A stretch of DNA of 64,000 nt from Acidipila rosea (GTDB lineage: Bacteria; Acidobacteriota; Terriglobia; Terriglobales; Acidobacteriaceae), in the NCBI RefSeq assembly GCF_004339725.1, contig NZ_SMGK01000002.1:186001-250000 (forward strand), written 5' to 3'. Shown piece by piece: positions 41,270-51,260 of this stretch. Numbering within the stretch: the first letter of the stretch is position 1; each line of letters begins with the position of its first letter. Below the pieces are notes generated by a model, which saw only the letters and a program-made list of their open reading frames with translations, had not been told where the DNA came from and searched no databases. A program made the translations under genes and the position numbers.

Positions 41270-43084
41270 CTAAAATCCGGGCGGGCGTTGTGAGTCTACA
41301 GCGAAGGAGCGTTCCATAGCGAGGCCCGCACGCCCAAGCGTACCCTCGTCAAAGAGTCTTCCAATCAGCGTGACCCCATGCGGAACACGCCGTGGAGGAT
41401 TGAATTTCGGCAACGGATGGTGCGGGTCGGGAGCCCAGTCACTGCGAGCTTCAGATACTTCAACAAAGCCTGCTCTGAGAGTCAGAGATGGGTGGCCGGT
41501 GAAGTTAGTGATCGTGAGCATTTCGTCTCGAAGTGACGGCACCAGCAGCAGATCGACCTGTGAAAGCACCCGCGCCATCTCTACCGCAACTTTCCGCCGA
41601 AACCGGTCTGCCTGCACGAAGTCAACTGCCGAAAGGAACCTGGCCTGCCTGAAGATATTGGGCCACGCATCCGGCACCTGCATCTTCAACTCGTCCACAC
41701 CACCGCTGAGCGTGAGCTCCTCAAAGGCCGCCGCCGCCTCTGAAAAAAGAATCATGTTCAAAGCATCATAGGGCCAATCAGGAATGGAGACCTCAACAGG
41801 AACCATACCGATCTTCTTTACAGCTTCGAGTGCAGCGCGATCCACGTCTGTCGCTTCGCGCATCCATGCTGGAAAATAGCCAACGCGAAGCCCTTCCACT
41901 GGCGTCTTTGCGTCATAGTCGAGCTTGCTGGGAATGCTGTCTACATCTCCGGTATCAGGCCCCGAGATTGCATTCAAAACCAGCATCGTATCCTCCACCC
42001 CGCGCGTCATCGGCCCCAGCTTGTCGAGTGACCAGCAGAGTGTCATTGCGCCCGTTCGCGCAACGCGGCCGTAGGTGGGACGCAGACCGGCAACACCGCA
42101 GCGCATGCTCGGGCTTACGATGCTGCCCCCGGTTTCACTGCCAATCGCAAAGCCTACCAGCCCTGCAGCCGTGGCCGCTCCTGGTCCGGCGCTTGAGCCG
42201 GAGGAACCCTCCTCGAGCAGCCAGGGGTTCATCGTCTGCCCGCCAAACCACACGTCGTTCAGCGCCAGAGCGCCCATACTGAGCTTGGCAACCAGCACGG
42301 CGCCTGCGTCGTGCAGTCGTTGCACTACCACCGCGTTCGCAGATGGAATGCGATTTCTGAAGGGCTCCGCTCCGTAGGTCGTAGCGATACCGGCAGTATC
42401 GAGCAGGTCCTTGGCTCCCCAGGGGATTCCATGCAGTGGGCCGCGGTATTTTCCCGCTGCAATCTCGGCATCCGCCTGCTTCGCCTGGGCGAGCGCCAGA
42501 TCACGTGTGAGCGTGATGACACACCGCAGTTTGGAGTTGTAGCGCCCCAACCGATCAAGGTAGATGCGGGTAAGCCTGTCCGAAGTGAGCTGCCGCTTCT
42601 CGATCCACTGCGAGAGCTGCGTTACCGGTGCAAAGGCAATGTCCTCGTCCTTCGCAGGTAACGGCACTGCAGCAAGAGCGCTACGCATGAAGCGTTGCTG
42701 CAGGTCGATCTCTTTCTGGCCCGGCAACCGCGGATCCCACCGGGAAGCAGGGGCGAGCGTTTCCTCCAACGCCACTTTTCTGGGCCCTGTCCGTCGCTCA
42801 TAGAGCGGGGCCATCGCCACACGCCAGCTGCCAGCAGCCTCTGCCCGCTCGGCTTCAGTCAGCTCCACTCGCACCAGCTTCTCCGCCTCTGCAAACGTAG
42901 CGGCGGAAACCTCAGGCCCTGCAGCAGGAGAGGTGGCAAATGCTGAAGGTGCACCAGGAGGGGCAGTAGCTGAGGTGGCAGGCAATGCGTTGTCTGTCTT
43001 TGCAGTGTCCTTGTGGCAGCCTGTCATGGCGGCCAGGACGCCAAGGGATGTGTTGGTTAGAAACTTCCTGCGCGAATTCTCCAT
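41270..43084 (-). CDS. Exported amidase (amidase-signature family)
   Basis: A 604-residue amidase with the Ser-Ser-Lys catalytic set: Lys in WGAKDLLDT, Ser in GSETGGSIVSPS and Ser in EGSSGSSAGPGAATAAG. The N-terminus MENSRRKFLTNTS is a twin-arginine-like signal, with a Cys after TGC near residue 23 that could be lipidated. About 120 extra residues, rich in Ala and Pro at first, precede the catalytic domain, so it is longer than the usual 450-500. Amidase-signature enzymes cleave amides ranging from acylamides to peptides, so the substrate is not defined. Last gene of a five-gene minus-strand run of exported hydrolases. Confidence 0.9.
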   Translation of the reverse strand: MENSRRKFLTNTSLGVLAAMTGCHKDTAKTDNALPATSATAPPGAPSAFATSPAAGPEVSAATFAEAEKLVRVELTEAERAEAAGSWRVAMAPLYERRTGPRKVALEETLAPASRWDPRLPGQKEIDLQQRFMRSALAAVPLPAKDEDIAFAPVTQLSQWIEKRQLTSDRLTRIYLDRLGRYNSKLRCVITLTRDLALAQAKQADAEIAAGKYRGPLHGIPWGAKDLLDTAGIATTYGAEPFRNRIPSANAVVVQRLHDAGAVLVAKLSMGALALNDVWFGGQTMNPWLLEEGSSGSSAGPGAATAAGLVGFAIGSETGGSIVSPSMRCGVAGLRPTYGRVARTGAMTLCWSLDKLGPMTRGVEDTMLVLNAISGPDTGDVDSIPSKLDYDAKTPVEGLRVGYFPAWMREATDVDRAALEAVKKIGMVPVEVSIPDWPYDALNMILFSEAAAAFEELTLSGGVDELKMQVPDAWPNIFRQARFLSAVDFVQADRFRRKVAVEMARVLSQVDLLLVPSLRDEMLTITNFTGHPSLTLRAGFVEVSEARSDWAPDPHHPLPKFNPPRRVPHGVTLIGRLFDEGTLGRAGLAMERSFAVDSQRPPGF

Positions 43085-43147
43085 GTACCCTCTATTGGAT
43101 CGTGATGTTTTGCTGGCTGCAGCTGTGTGTACCTTCAGTGCGCCTGT

Positions 43148-44713
43148 TTACATAACGGGACCGAAGCCGTCCGGGGGTTTGTGGTGCCCCGTCGCCTGCT
43201 CATATGCGTACGCGAACTTGATGAGCATAGGCTCACTGAACTGCTTTCCTAGAAAGGTGAGCCCTGCCGGCAGCGTGCCGTGAGTGAAACCCATAGGCAC
43301 GGTGATAGCCGGGAAGCCGGTCTGCGGCGAAAGAACCTGGCTGTTATCTCCTGCCGGGCTCTTCATGTCCCCGACCTTTCGCGGTGGATTACTCCATGTC
43401 GGATACACGATCGCATCAATATGCTGCTCCTGCATGGCTTTGAGCAGCGCATCGCGAAATGCGATCTTTGGCGGATCATGATAGACGTCGGGACACGGGG
43501 CGCGCCGATCATCCGCGCTTTTCGGAGGCTTCACTGCTCCTTCAATCTCGTCCTGAATATAGGGCAAGTAGAGGCCCGAGGCTACGATTTCAGCGAGCGT
43601 GTGATAGGTGGCATTCCGTCCATGCTGCGCAAGATAGGTATTAAGATCCGACTGGAAATCACCGCACCACAAACCTTTCGTCAACTTGTCATAGTCCGGA
43701 AGACTGAACGGATCTACGATTTCAGCGCCTTGCGCTTTCAAATCGGCAATAGCTTTTTCTGTGAGCGCTTTTATTTCAGGATCGGCAGTAGGTGTATCGA
43801 TGTATCGCCTGAAAACCGCAATCCGCGCCCCCTTGAGGCCATTCTTATCCAGAAACTTCGTGTAGTCCTTCTGTGCCTTTCCTTCAGAGAGCGCCGTAAT
43901 AGGATCCTGCGGATCGTATCCGGCAACCACGCTCAACACCGCTGCAGCATCGGCAACTGTTCTCGCCATCGGGCCGCCGACATCGTTTCCACTGAAGAGC
44001 GGGATGATGCCTGCTCTGCTCGTGAGCCCGATCGTGGGGCGAATACCCACCAGATCGTTATGCGACGAAGGGCCGCGTATGGAGTTTCCTGTGTCGGTTC
44101 CCAAGCCCACTTCACCCAGGCTGGCGGCAACTGCAGCTGCGGTACCTCCGCTGGAACCTGCAGGTACACGATCGAGCGCATACGCATTGCGAGTGATCCC
44201 GGCAATGGAACTCTCTGTGACATAAGGGCTGAAGGCCCACTCGGCCATGTTGGACTTGGCTAGGATAATCGCGCCTGCATCGCGTAGCCGTTTGACCATG
44301 AAGGCGTCATCGTCAGGGAGGAAGCCCTTCATCGCCAGGGATCCTCCGGTAGTCTGCAGCCCTTTTGTATCGTAGTTATCCTTCACAATCACGACGATGC
44401 CCTGCAGTGGACGCAGTGTGTGCGTATGTCGGTACTCAGAGTCAAGCTTGTCCGCGTCGGCCAAAGCTTCAGGGTTCAATGTCACGATTGAGTTCAACTT
44501 CGTTGACTGATCATAGGCCTTGATACGTGCGAGATAGGCCTCGACAAGCTCATGGCAGGTGACCTGGCGCGCGCGAATCGCTGCCTGCGTCGAAGCGATG
44601 GTCGCCTCTCGCACATCGAAGGTGGCGCGCTGCTTTCCGCATGACAGCAGCCCAATCCCGGAAAGGGCTAAAAGGAAAAACCCAGAAATACCAATAGCAG
44701 AACGCTTCTTCAT
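43148..44713 (-). CDS. Exported amidase (amidase-signature family), second copy
   Basis: A 521-residue amidase. The N-terminus [28 protein letters not shown] is a lipoprotein signal with a lipobox ending in LLSC. The catalytic Lys is in VIVKDNYDT and the Ser pair in [14 protein letters not shown] and [12 protein letters not shown], the latter with Asn in place of the usual Gly before Ser. It differs from the neighbouring amidase clearly in sequence, so the pair is not a recent duplication. I chose the ATG at 44713 because the upstream TTG and ATG in frame would spoil the signal. Gaps to the neighbours are 63 and 31 bp. Confidence 0.9.
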   Translation of the reverse strand: MKKRSAIGISGFFLLALSGIGLLSCGKQRATFDVREATIASTQAAIRARQVTCHELVEAYLARIKAYDQSTKLNSIVTLNPEALADADKLDSEYRHTHTLRPLQGIVVIVKDNYDTKGLQTTGGSLAMKGFLPDDDAFMVKRLRDAGAIILAKSNMAEWAFSPYVTESSIAGITRNAYALDRVPAGSSGGTAAAVAASLGEVGLGTDTGNSIRGPSSHNDLVGIRPTIGLTSRAGIIPLFSGNDVGGPMARTVADAAAVLSVVAGYDPQDPITALSEGKAQKDYTKFLDKNGLKGARIAVFRRYIDTPTADPEIKALTEKAIADLKAQGAEIVDPFSLPDYDKLTKGLWCGDFQSDLNTYLAQHGRNATYHTLAEIVASGLYLPYIQDEIEGAVKPPKSADDRRAPCPDVYHDPPKIAFRDALLKAMQEQHIDAIVYPTWSNPPRKVGDMKSPAGDNSQVLSPQTGFPAITVPMGFTHGTLPAGLTFLGKQFSEPMLIKFAYAYEQATGHHKPPDGFGPVM

Positions 44714-44744
44714 CAATCTTCTTTCCATCGCAATGCGCTTCAAA

Positions 44745-45872
44745 TCACTGGCCGCCGTTGATAAATTGCCCGATCTTCTCGTTCAGAAACTTTTCATCCG
44801 CCGGGTTGCTCCCCGCGCCTGCCGTATGCCCCCACAGCGAAGGGATGGGCACCAATGATACCTGCGGAATAAATTGAGCCTCATATTTTGCATCCTCAAG
44901 GGGGAAGTACAAGTCCGTTGCCGATGGCATATAGAGCACAGGTACTTTGATCGACCGCAGTGCGCGCTCCACGTTACCGCCAAAACCAGGTGTTGCACCT
45001 ACGTCGTTCTGTTCCCATGTACGCATCTGCAAAATCAGATCATTCGCATCGGCGCCGGGAATAAAGTCTGTGCGGAAGTGTGTCAGTACCTGCTCAAAAG
45101 TGGTGCCCGGCGGTTCATAGGTCTTCCATAGCTCGCGCCGCCACCACTCCTGCGAGAAGAGCCATCCTGTCCACACGACAGAAAAAGCCTCGATTCCTCT
45201 CTTCGGCTCCTGAGTGTAGTCCCCGTCTTTGAAAGCAGCATCCGCTGTCAGTGCCGCGATTTGTCCCTCCAGCCTAACGACGCCGTGCGGATAGGTTTTG
45301 GCCGTGCCCGATGTGGCCACGATGCGATCGGCAAAATCCGGGTAGCTCACAGCCCACTGGAATGCCTGTTGCGATCCCATCGAAAAGCCAATCACTGCTC
45401 TCAGATGGGTAATCTTCAAGTCGTCGACAAGAAGCTGATGGACAGCCTGCACATTATCCCGAATCGTCATGATCGGAAACCGCGGCCCGTGGAATGGTTC
45501 TGGCGTATTGCTCGGCGAAGATGACCTTCCATTGCCGAACAGTTCAGTTGTAATCAGAAAATACCGGGATGGATCAAGGGCATGACCGGGTCCTATCAGC
45601 CACTCATAGCCGTGCAGGTTGGCCATGTAGTGCGAGGGAAGGAGAATTGCATTATCGCGCGCCGCGTTCAGATGGCCGTACGTGCCAAACACAATACGCG
45701 CCTCCGGAAGCACGGCTCCGTGTTCCGTATGGAAGTCTTTAATCACAAACAAGTGCCGTTCAGGTTTCATAGCATCAGGCTTTGTGGCCTGCTGCGCGCG
45801 CAGCCCCAAACCCCAAAAGGCAAAACTAACCAAAAGAATTGAAGACATCCACTTCTTGTATCTGGCGGCCAT
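44745..45872 (-). CDS. Exported alpha/beta hydrolase, MetX-like fold
   Basis: A 375-residue protein with a signal peptide (ending LRAQ, about residue 27) and the alpha/beta-hydrolase fold of the homoserine O-acetyltransferase superfamily. The nucleophile elbow is [10 protein letters not shown], the Asp is in [12 protein letters not shown] and the His in SLWGHTAG. True MetX has GGSMGGMQ and is cytoplasmic; the changed elbow and export argue against an acyltransferase of homoserine. It is probably an esterase or amidase-linked hydrolase. I chose the ATG at 45872; a start up to 45929 is possible but adds residues before the signal. Confidence 0.82.
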   Translation of the reverse strand: MAARYKKWMSSILLVSFAFWGLGLRAQQATKPDAMKPERHLFVIKDFHTEHGAVLPEARIVFGTYGHLNAARDNAILLPSHYMANLHGYEWLIGPGHALDPSRYFLITTELFGNGRSSSPSNTPEPFHGPRFPIMTIRDNVQAVHQLLVDDLKITHLRAVIGFSMGSQQAFQWAVSYPDFADRIVATSGTAKTYPHGVVRLEGQIAALTADAAFKDGDYTQEPKRGIEAFSVVWTGWLFSQEWWRRELWKTYEPPGTTFEQVLTHFRTDFIPGADANDLILQMRTWEQNDVGATPGFGGNVERALRSIKVPVLYMPSATDLYFPLEDAKYEAQFIPQVSLVPIPSLWGHTAGAGSNPADEKFLNEKIGQFINGGQ

Positions 45873-45915
45873 GCTTGAAGGTTCCTCCCTGCTTTCAATC
45901 TGCGCTTTGGAATTT

Positions 45916-46818
45916 TTAAGGAGCGGCAAGGAAGCTGTTCACAACCTTTACGTACTTGTCCGGCTCTTCGTAAGAAGGCAGATGGCCGCTCATTGAGAAG
46001 ATGACCAGCTGCGCTCCTGGAATTGCCTTGTACATCCTCCACGCAGTCAACGGCGCGACATTCATGTCATAGCGTCCTGTGATCACAAGCGTTGGGAGAT
46101 TGAATTTTGGAAGGTCAGATGTGAGGTCTATGTCGGCTGTGGCCTTCGAGACAGCTGCACCGATTTTTGGCGTGTATCCCAGATCGCCTATGCCCGCCAG
46201 ATAGGCGTGCAGACGATCTTCGCTGTAAAAGATCATACGGAAGTGGTTGAGCAATTGCGCCTGGGCTGCCGCGTCAGTATCCCCGAGCTTCTTCTGAATC
46301 GCTGCGTCCTGCTCTTCGATATCTGGAAACACATCGGGCAACAGGTGCACGATCTCCTTCCATGCCGGAGGCGCGGAGTCGCTCAGCACCAGCCTGCGAA
46401 CATGTTCAGGGTGAGCGACTACGTAGGCCATGGAGAGCAGTCCTCCGTATGAGTCGCCGACCAGGTCGACCTTATCGAATCCGAGGTGCGATCTCACCGC
46501 ATCAAGGTCCGCTACCTGCGCGTCCATTCCCTGCGATGCGTCGGACTTCATGTGCTGCGACTTCCCTGTTCCCCGCTGATCGTAGAAAACAATCTGTCGA
46601 GTCCGAGAGAGCCTCGTCCAGACATCGTTCTGCAGCATGTATTTGTGCGACAGGCCAGGACCGCCATTGACAGCTATCACCGGAGTTGCCGAACCGGCAG
46701 CACCATACACCTCATAGGCAAGATCTACGTCGGGAGTGTGCACGGTGCCCGTTACGGGAGCGGTCGGCTGCGCGATAGCTGCCCAGGAGAACAACAGCAG
46801 GAAGGCAAATCGGATCAT
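45916..46818 (-). CDS. Exported alpha/beta hydrolase, proline iminopeptidase-like (S33)
   Basis: A 300-residue protein with a short signal peptide (ends SWAAIAQP) and the S33 peptidase pattern: NGGPGLSHKYML (oxyanion loop), FYDQRGTGKS and the nucleophile elbow GDSYGGLLS. The Asp (TGRYDMNVAP) and His (MSGHLPSYEEP) complete the triad. Such enzymes remove N-terminal proline or hydrolyse related small amides and esters. The start at 46818 (MIRFAFLLLFS) gives the signal; an upstream frame of 42 codons overlaps the previous gene. Between two MetX-like hydrolases in the same operon. Confidence 0.88.
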   Translation of the reverse strand: MIRFAFLLLFSWAAIAQPTAPVTGTVHTPDVDLAYEVYGAAGSATPVIAVNGGPGLSHKYMLQNDVWTRLSRTRQIVFYDQRGTGKSQHMKSDASQGMDAQVADLDAVRSHLGFDKVDLVGDSYGGLLSMAYVVAHPEHVRRLVLSDSAPPAWKEIVHLLPDVFPDIEEQDAAIQKKLGDTDAAAQAQLLNHFRMIFYSEDRLHAYLAGIGDLGYTPKIGAAVSKATADIDLTSDLPKFNLPTLVITGRYDMNVAPLTAWRMYKAIPGAQLVIFSMSGHLPSYEEPDKYVKVVNSFLAAP

Positions 46819-46837
46819 GGAGAGTGCCTCGATCGGG

Positions 46838-47998
46838 TTAATGCTGCGATTCTTGAAGAAGCTCAGCCAGATAAGCGGACCAGATCGCAGGCAGTGTATG
46901 CGTCCCGTGACCCCGCGTCTGATCCGTAATTGGCAGCAGTACATACCTGCCCTTGGGCACCCGCTTGATCATCTTCGGCATAATGTCCAGCTCGGGCGGA
47001 TTGATGAAATCATCCGCGGAGTTGATCGCCATAACTGGAACGGTAATCTTTTCAAGATTGGCTGACGGATCATAATTGCGCGACGAGTTGAATTGATACA
47101 GAAAATCATTGGCGTCGAGTCGTGGAAAGTACGCTGCCACTGTCGATTCAAGGTAAGCATCCGCCGCTTCCCGGGTTGGATAGGTCTTCTGCAGATAGAC
47201 GGGCGCTGACCCCATGATGAGCAGCATGTCGATGGAGGTCTTCAGGCCCAGGGGCTGGGTCTTGTATTCACCATGCATGTATCCGGGATCGTCGGTGATC
47301 GCATCCATGGCCATCTTGCGAGTCATGCGATTTCGTCCGGCGATCTGTATCGGCAGACACGCAAGAGGCATAAGCGCATCGGAAAAACCAGGATAATCCT
47401 CGCCCCACATCCACGTATGCATGCAGCCCATCGAAGTCCCAGTCACCAGCCGCAGATGGTTGACGTCGAGCCCCTTGGTTACGAGGAGATACTCGCCCAG
47501 AACCATATCGTCATAGGTGTACTTGGGAAAGCGTGCATGCATCCCGTCGCTCGGCTTCGAGGACTTGCCATGCCCAATGTCATCCGGCAGGATGATGTAA
47601 TACTTCGCGGCGTCCAGCAGTCCACCCGGCTTGAATAAGACTCCAGCAAATTTCGGCACTAGGAACTGGGTTCCGGCGCCACCCGTCCCGTGCATGATCA
47701 GCACGGCGTTATCTACCTTGCCGCTGCTGTCCCTATGCGGCTTTCCCAGCACGTAGTAGTGGAGGCGAAGCTCCGGCATGACCGAACCATCTTCGAAGTG
47801 GAAGTCCTTCGCGATGTAATCACCCTCTCGGGGCGCAGGCCAGTTGGGGATGGTGGGTGACTGCGCCAGACTCAGACAGCATCCCCCCAGGGCCACTGCC
47901 AGCGCGCCCATGATGCGGATACTTCGTGCAATACGCGAGAGAATCGTCCCGAAGGTCGTTCGCCGGACCAGCCTGGGGCCTGCGCTTTGAGCTATCAT
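46838..47998 (-). CDS. Exported alpha/beta hydrolase, MetX-like fold, second copy
   Basis: A protein of about 386 residues in the same fold group as the gene two places downstream, with the elbow GTSMGCMHTWMWG, Asp in NSADDFINPPE and His in TRGHGTHTLP. A secretory signal seems to begin at residue 30 (IMGALAVALGGCCLSLAQS), so the true start may be a Met there (47911); the ATG at 47998 is the default. It lacks the exact MetX motif. It is the first gene of the five-gene operon, divergent from the MdtNOP-like efflux operon, which suggests shared control over 273 bp. Confidence 0.8.
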   Translation of the reverse strand: MIAQSAGPRLVRRTTFGTILSRIARSIRIMGALAVALGGCCLSLAQSPTIPNWPAPREGDYIAKDFHFEDGSVMPELRLHYYVLGKPHRDSSGKVDNAVLIMHGTGGAGTQFLVPKFAGVLFKPGGLLDAAKYYIILPDDIGHGKSSKPSDGMHARFPKYTYDDMVLGEYLLVTKGLDVNHLRLVTGTSMGCMHTWMWGEDYPGFSDALMPLACLPIQIAGRNRMTRKMAMDAITDDPGYMHGEYKTQPLGLKTSIDMLLIMGSAPVYLQKTYPTREAADAYLESTVAAYFPRLDANDFLYQFNSSRNYDPSANLEKITVPVMAINSADDFINPPELDIMPKMIKRVPKGRYVLLPITDQTRGHGTHTLPAIWSAYLAELLQESQH

Positions 47999-48271
47999 CC
48001 CCAAACCCTAACCCAGCCTGTCTCTTCCGTAAAGAAAATCTTTACAGGCGTAGAAGAAGCAGCGCAGCCCACGCCACCAACCTGTTCCCAGCGGCTATCG
48101 CGACGATTTGCTCGTTTGGCCGTCCGGACAGAGCACGCTGGAGAATGCTTCCTTTCGATGCTGTAACCAGAGTGTGAAAAAATAAGCATAGCCTCAAGCG
48201 TCTTTGTCGCAACCCGCGACGGCGTCAGGGCATACCATCAGGAATTAGCAAGGAGCAGAGGTCGACCGCTT
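47999..48271. promoter_or_regulatory. Divergent intergenic region, hydrolase operon / MdtNOP-like operon
   Basis: 273 bp with no gene. An inverted repeat GTAAAGA-AAA-TCTTTAC at 48029-48045 is nested inside CCTGT (48017-48021) and ACAGG (48044-48048). It lies about 30 bases before the hydrolase operon start and could be an operator. An AGAGG about 10 bases before the efflux gene's GTG is a possible Shine-Dalgarno. Confidence 0.45.
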
Positions 48272-49732
48272 GTGTCAGTGATTCCGCAAAGAGTAAGGGG
48301 AGGAATATGGTTAAAAGGTATCCTTGGACTCCTCTGTACAGTTGCCGTGACGTGCTCTGCGCAGAAGGCTCCAGCCACCCCGGATCGTCCCTGGGATAGC
48401 TCCGGGCAGCACCTTGCAAAGGATATCGCTCGCAATCCCTCCTCAGAGATCGTTACCGATCCCAGCAAAACATATTCGCTGGGCGAGTTGATCGACCTGG
48501 CGGAGGAGCATAACCCGCAAACCCGCTTCGCCTGGGCTGCTGCCAAGCGACGCGCCGCGGAAGTAGGAATAGCCCGCAGTGACATGTATCCCACCCTTGA
48601 GGGGCTGGTCGTCGCGGAAAGGTCACGAAACGGGGTCTTGATCAACCAGGGCTTCGTTCTTCAGGATCTCGGGCTCTATCAGGCGACGCTCAAGCTCACC
48701 TATACGCTGCTCGACTTTGGAGCACGCCAAAGCTCGATCGATACCGCGAAAGCCAATCTGCTCGCGGCCGATTACGCCTTCAACGACACCCATCTGGCCA
48801 TCATCTATCGAATTACTCAGGCCTACTATCGTCTGGAAAAGGCTCAGGGCCAGCGTGCTGCGGCGGAAGCCAACCTGCAGAATGCCCAGGGAGTGCAACA
48901 GGCTGCGGAGGCTAGATTGAAGCTCGGGCTTGCTACTTTGCCCGACGTGTTGGAAGCCCGCAGCGGCAGCGCACAGGCAGAGTACGATCTGCAGACGGCC
49001 ATCGGCGCGCAGGACGTGGCGTTTGGCGACCTCGCGACCGCTCTCACGGCCAGCCCGGTCGCGCCCTTCAAAGTGCAGAGCCTCGATGATATCGCCGTGC
49101 CGGAAAAGGTGGACGACACCGCTGAAGAAGCCATCGAGCGCGCGTTGGCAGGCCGGCCCGACCTGCTGCAGCGCGTCGCGCAGGTGCGCTCTGCCAATGC
49201 TGCGGTACGTCACGCGCGTTCGGCGTTCTATCCATCACTCAGCTTCGACGGGTCAGACAGCTTCCTTCGCGCCTGGGGACAGCAGCCGCCGTTTCCTTCG
49301 TCCTATGCCGGCGCGCAGGTGTACGATGCACGACTCAACCTGAATTGGACAATCTTTGACGGGGGAAAGCGAGTAAAGGAACTGGCGCGCGCCAAGGCTG
49401 AACAAAAAAGCGCACAGGCGGAGCTGAACGAGACTCGCGATCAGATTGCCGACCAGGTCTGGACAGCTTACTCCGATGCGGAGACTGCGTTCCGCCAGCG
49501 CGCCGCCGCTACTTCCCTGCTGCAGGCCTCGAACGAATCGTTCAACGCGGCCATTGAATCGTACAAATACGGCGTACGTAATTTGCTGGACGTCCTTTCC
49601 GCGCAGAAGACTCTGGCGCAGGCGCGCTCCGCAGATGTGACCGCGCGTGCGCAGGTACTCACCCGCGTAGCCGAGCTTGCCTTCAGAACAGGAGACCTGT
49701 TGCGACAGAGTGGACGAAAGCCTGGACCATGA
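48272..49732 (+). CDS. Outer-membrane efflux protein (TolC family, MdtP-like position)
   Basis: A 486-residue outer-membrane factor with a signal (ends TCSAQ, about residue 30) and two efflux-domain repeats: LGELIDLAEEHNPQTRFAWAAAK then EEAIERALAGRPDLLQRVAQVRSANAAVRHARSAFYPSL. It has no lipobox. The GTG at 48272 is used because no ATG in frame exists before the signal; a GTG two codons on is equally possible. It overlaps the next small gene (ATGA). Together with the three following genes it forms a tripartite efflux operon like E. coli mdtNOP, but with the outer-membrane gene at the front. Confidence 0.9.
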   Translation: MSVIPQRVRGGIWLKGILGLLCTVAVTCSAQKAPATPDRPWDSSGQHLAKDIARNPSSEIVTDPSKTYSLGELIDLAEEHNPQTRFAWAAAKRRAAEVGIARSDMYPTLEGLVVAERSRNGVLINQGFVLQDLGLYQATLKLTYTLLDFGARQSSIDTAKANLLAADYAFNDTHLAIIYRITQAYYRLEKAQGQRAAAEANLQNAQGVQQAAEARLKLGLATLPDVLEARSGSAQAEYDLQTAIGAQDVAFGDLATALTASPVAPFKVQSLDDIAVPEKVDDTAEEAIERALAGRPDLLQRVAQVRSANAAVRHARSAFYPSLSFDGSDSFLRAWGQQPPFPSSYAGAQVYDARLNLNWTIFDGGKRVKELARAKAEQKSAQAELNETRDQIADQVWTAYSDAETAFRQRAAATSLLQASNESFNAAIESYKYGVRNLLDVLSAQKTLAQARSADVTARAQVLTRVAELAFRTGDLLRQSGRKPGP

Positions 49733-50013
49733 AACAAGTACGAGCAAGAACTAGCAACCCTTATGCGCTCTCACTGCTGGTCATGCCTTTAGCGGCGCTG
49801 ACCGGATGTGCCCACTCCCCGACTTTCAGCATTCTCGGGTCTTACTTTCCATCCTGGATCATCTGTATTGTGGCGGCCATCCTGCTGACAGTGGTTAGCC
49901 GACTGCTCCTGCGCCGCTACAACCTGGAACGCGAGCTCGGGCCGCTCCCGCTCATTTACTCCTGCCTCGCATGCTTTTTTGCATGTACGATCTGGCTGCT
50001 TTTTTTCTACTGA
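49729..50013 (+). CDS. Small lipoprotein/membrane protein (YtcA-like)
   Basis: A 94-residue protein with a lipobox (LAALTGCAHSP, Cys 27) followed by two hydrophobic spans (about 40-60 and 72-92). Its size, lipobox and place immediately before an EmrA-like and an FUSC-like gene match E. coli YtcA, which lies upstream of mdtN-mdtO-mdtP. Its role is unknown, but its persistence across such operons suggests a part in the efflux complex. It overlaps the outer-membrane gene by 4 bases and is 9 bp before the next gene. Confidence 0.8.
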   Translation: MKQVRARTSNPYALSLLVMPLAALTGCAHSPTFSILGSYFPSWIICIVAAILLTVVSRLLLRRYNLERELGPLPLIYSCLACFFACTIWLLFFY

Positions 50014-50022
50014 GGAATCATC

Positions 50023-51258
50023 ATGGTTGACGAGGATCGTCGAGAACGTCATCTCTCCCGCCGAGGCTGGATCATCAGCGCAGCCATTGTGCTCGCTGCC
50101 AGTCTTTCCGCGCTGGCTGTCGTCATCCGCACTACGAGCTTCCCCCGCACTGACGATGCTGAGGTGTTCGCAAACTTCATTGGCATTGCACCGCTGGTGG
50201 AGGGGCCGGTTGTCAAGGTCAACGTCCACGACAACGAGTTTGTGAAGCAGGGTGAACTTCTCTATGAGATCGACGACAGGCCTTATCAATACGCACTGGA
50301 GCATGCCCAGGCAGAACAGGCGCAGTTGGAAGGAGCCATTCGAGATGAGGCTCTGAAGATTGCCGGCCAGCGAAGCGGCGTCCTGGCCGCGCAGGCGGGC
50401 GCCGTCAGCGCCGAGGCAAACGCACGGCGAGCCGCTGCGGCCATCAATGAGGCTAAGGCGGACGTGAGCCATGCCGAAGCCGTCATCAAGCAATCGCAGG
50501 CCGAGTACGACTATGCGAACAACAACCTGCAACGCATCAAGCCACTGCTGGCCAAGCAGTTCGTCACGGTAGATCAGGTGGATGAAGCTGAGTCCGGCGT
50601 TGCAGCCAAGGCGGAAGCAGTTCGTCAGGCTCAGGCCCGGCTGACTCTGGCCCAGGCGCATCTTGAATCAGCCATCGCTGCGCAGCAGCAGGCGAATGCG
50701 AATATTTCGCAAAGCACCGCGCAGGTGCAGCAGTCGACGAACAACATCAGCATTCTCGATCCCCTGGTCGCGCAGCGCGGCGCACGTGAGGCAGCCGTGA
50801 AAAAAGCGCAGTATGACCTGGATAACTGCCGTGTCTATGCGCCCTTCGATGCCCGGGTGACGAATCTGACCATCTCAGAAGGCGCTTATGCTCATGTAGG
50901 CCAGCAGCTCTTCACGCTCATCGACACCCGCGTCTGGTGGGCCATCGCAAACTTCCGTGAGACGCAACTGCAGCACGTTCGCCCCGGCATGCACGCAACT
51001 GTTTATCTCATGCAGAAGCCTGATGTCCCGTTCGACGGCATCGTCGACAGCGTAGGATACGGCGTCTCGCCCGATCCTGAAGTGGTCGGCTCGCTCACGC
51101 CGGGACTGCCCACCGCCCAGCGCACGCTCAACTGGGTTCATCTTGCATCACGATATCCGGTGCGCGTTCGCATCCTGCATCCTTCTACAGAGCTGCTTCG
51201 GATCGGCGAGACCGCGATCGTAGTGATGAACGGCCCTCATACACAGGACGGCAAATAG
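50023..51258 (+). CDS. HlyD/EmrA-type membrane-fusion protein (MdtN-like)
   Basis: A 411-residue adaptor with one N-terminal span (WIISAAIVLAASLSALAVVI, about 16-35), then TDDAEVFANFIGIAPLVEGPVVKVNV, the pattern of EmrA/MdtN. A long alpha-helical hairpin rich in Ala and Gln (about residues 90-240) follows, then the lipoyl half and barrel DNCRVYAPFDARVTNLTISEG. It connects the FUSC-type inner-membrane protein to the outer-membrane factor. Shine-Dalgarno GAGG is 8 bases before the ATG. The helical hairpin is longer than in RND adaptors. Confidence 0.92.
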   Translation: MVDEDRRERHLSRRGWIISAAIVLAASLSALAVVIRTTSFPRTDDAEVFANFIGIAPLVEGPVVKVNVHDNEFVKQGELLYEIDDRPYQYALEHAQAEQAQLEGAIRDEALKIAGQRSGVLAAQAGAVSAEANARRAAAAINEAKADVSHAEAVIKQSQAEYDYANNNLQRIKPLLAKQFVTVDQVDEAESGVAAKAEAVRQAQARLTLAQAHLESAIAAQQQANANISQSTAQVQQSTNNISILDPLVAQRGAREAAVKKAQYDLDNCRVYAPFDARVTNLTISEGAYAHVGQQLFTLIDTRVWWAIANFRETQLQHVRPGMHATVYLMQKPDVPFDGIVDSVGYGVSPDPEVVGSLTPGLPTAQRTLNWVHLASRYPVRVRILHPSTELLRIGETAIVVMNGPHTQDGK

Positions 51259-51260
51259 GG

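Noticed and set aside
43280..44263. 327-codon plus-strand frame
   Set aside because: Antisense to the second amidase, which has the full catalytic set.
41270..44713. The two amidases as a recent tandem duplication
   Set aside because: Their sequences differ greatly in length, signal type and catalytic loop (GSIV versus GNSI).
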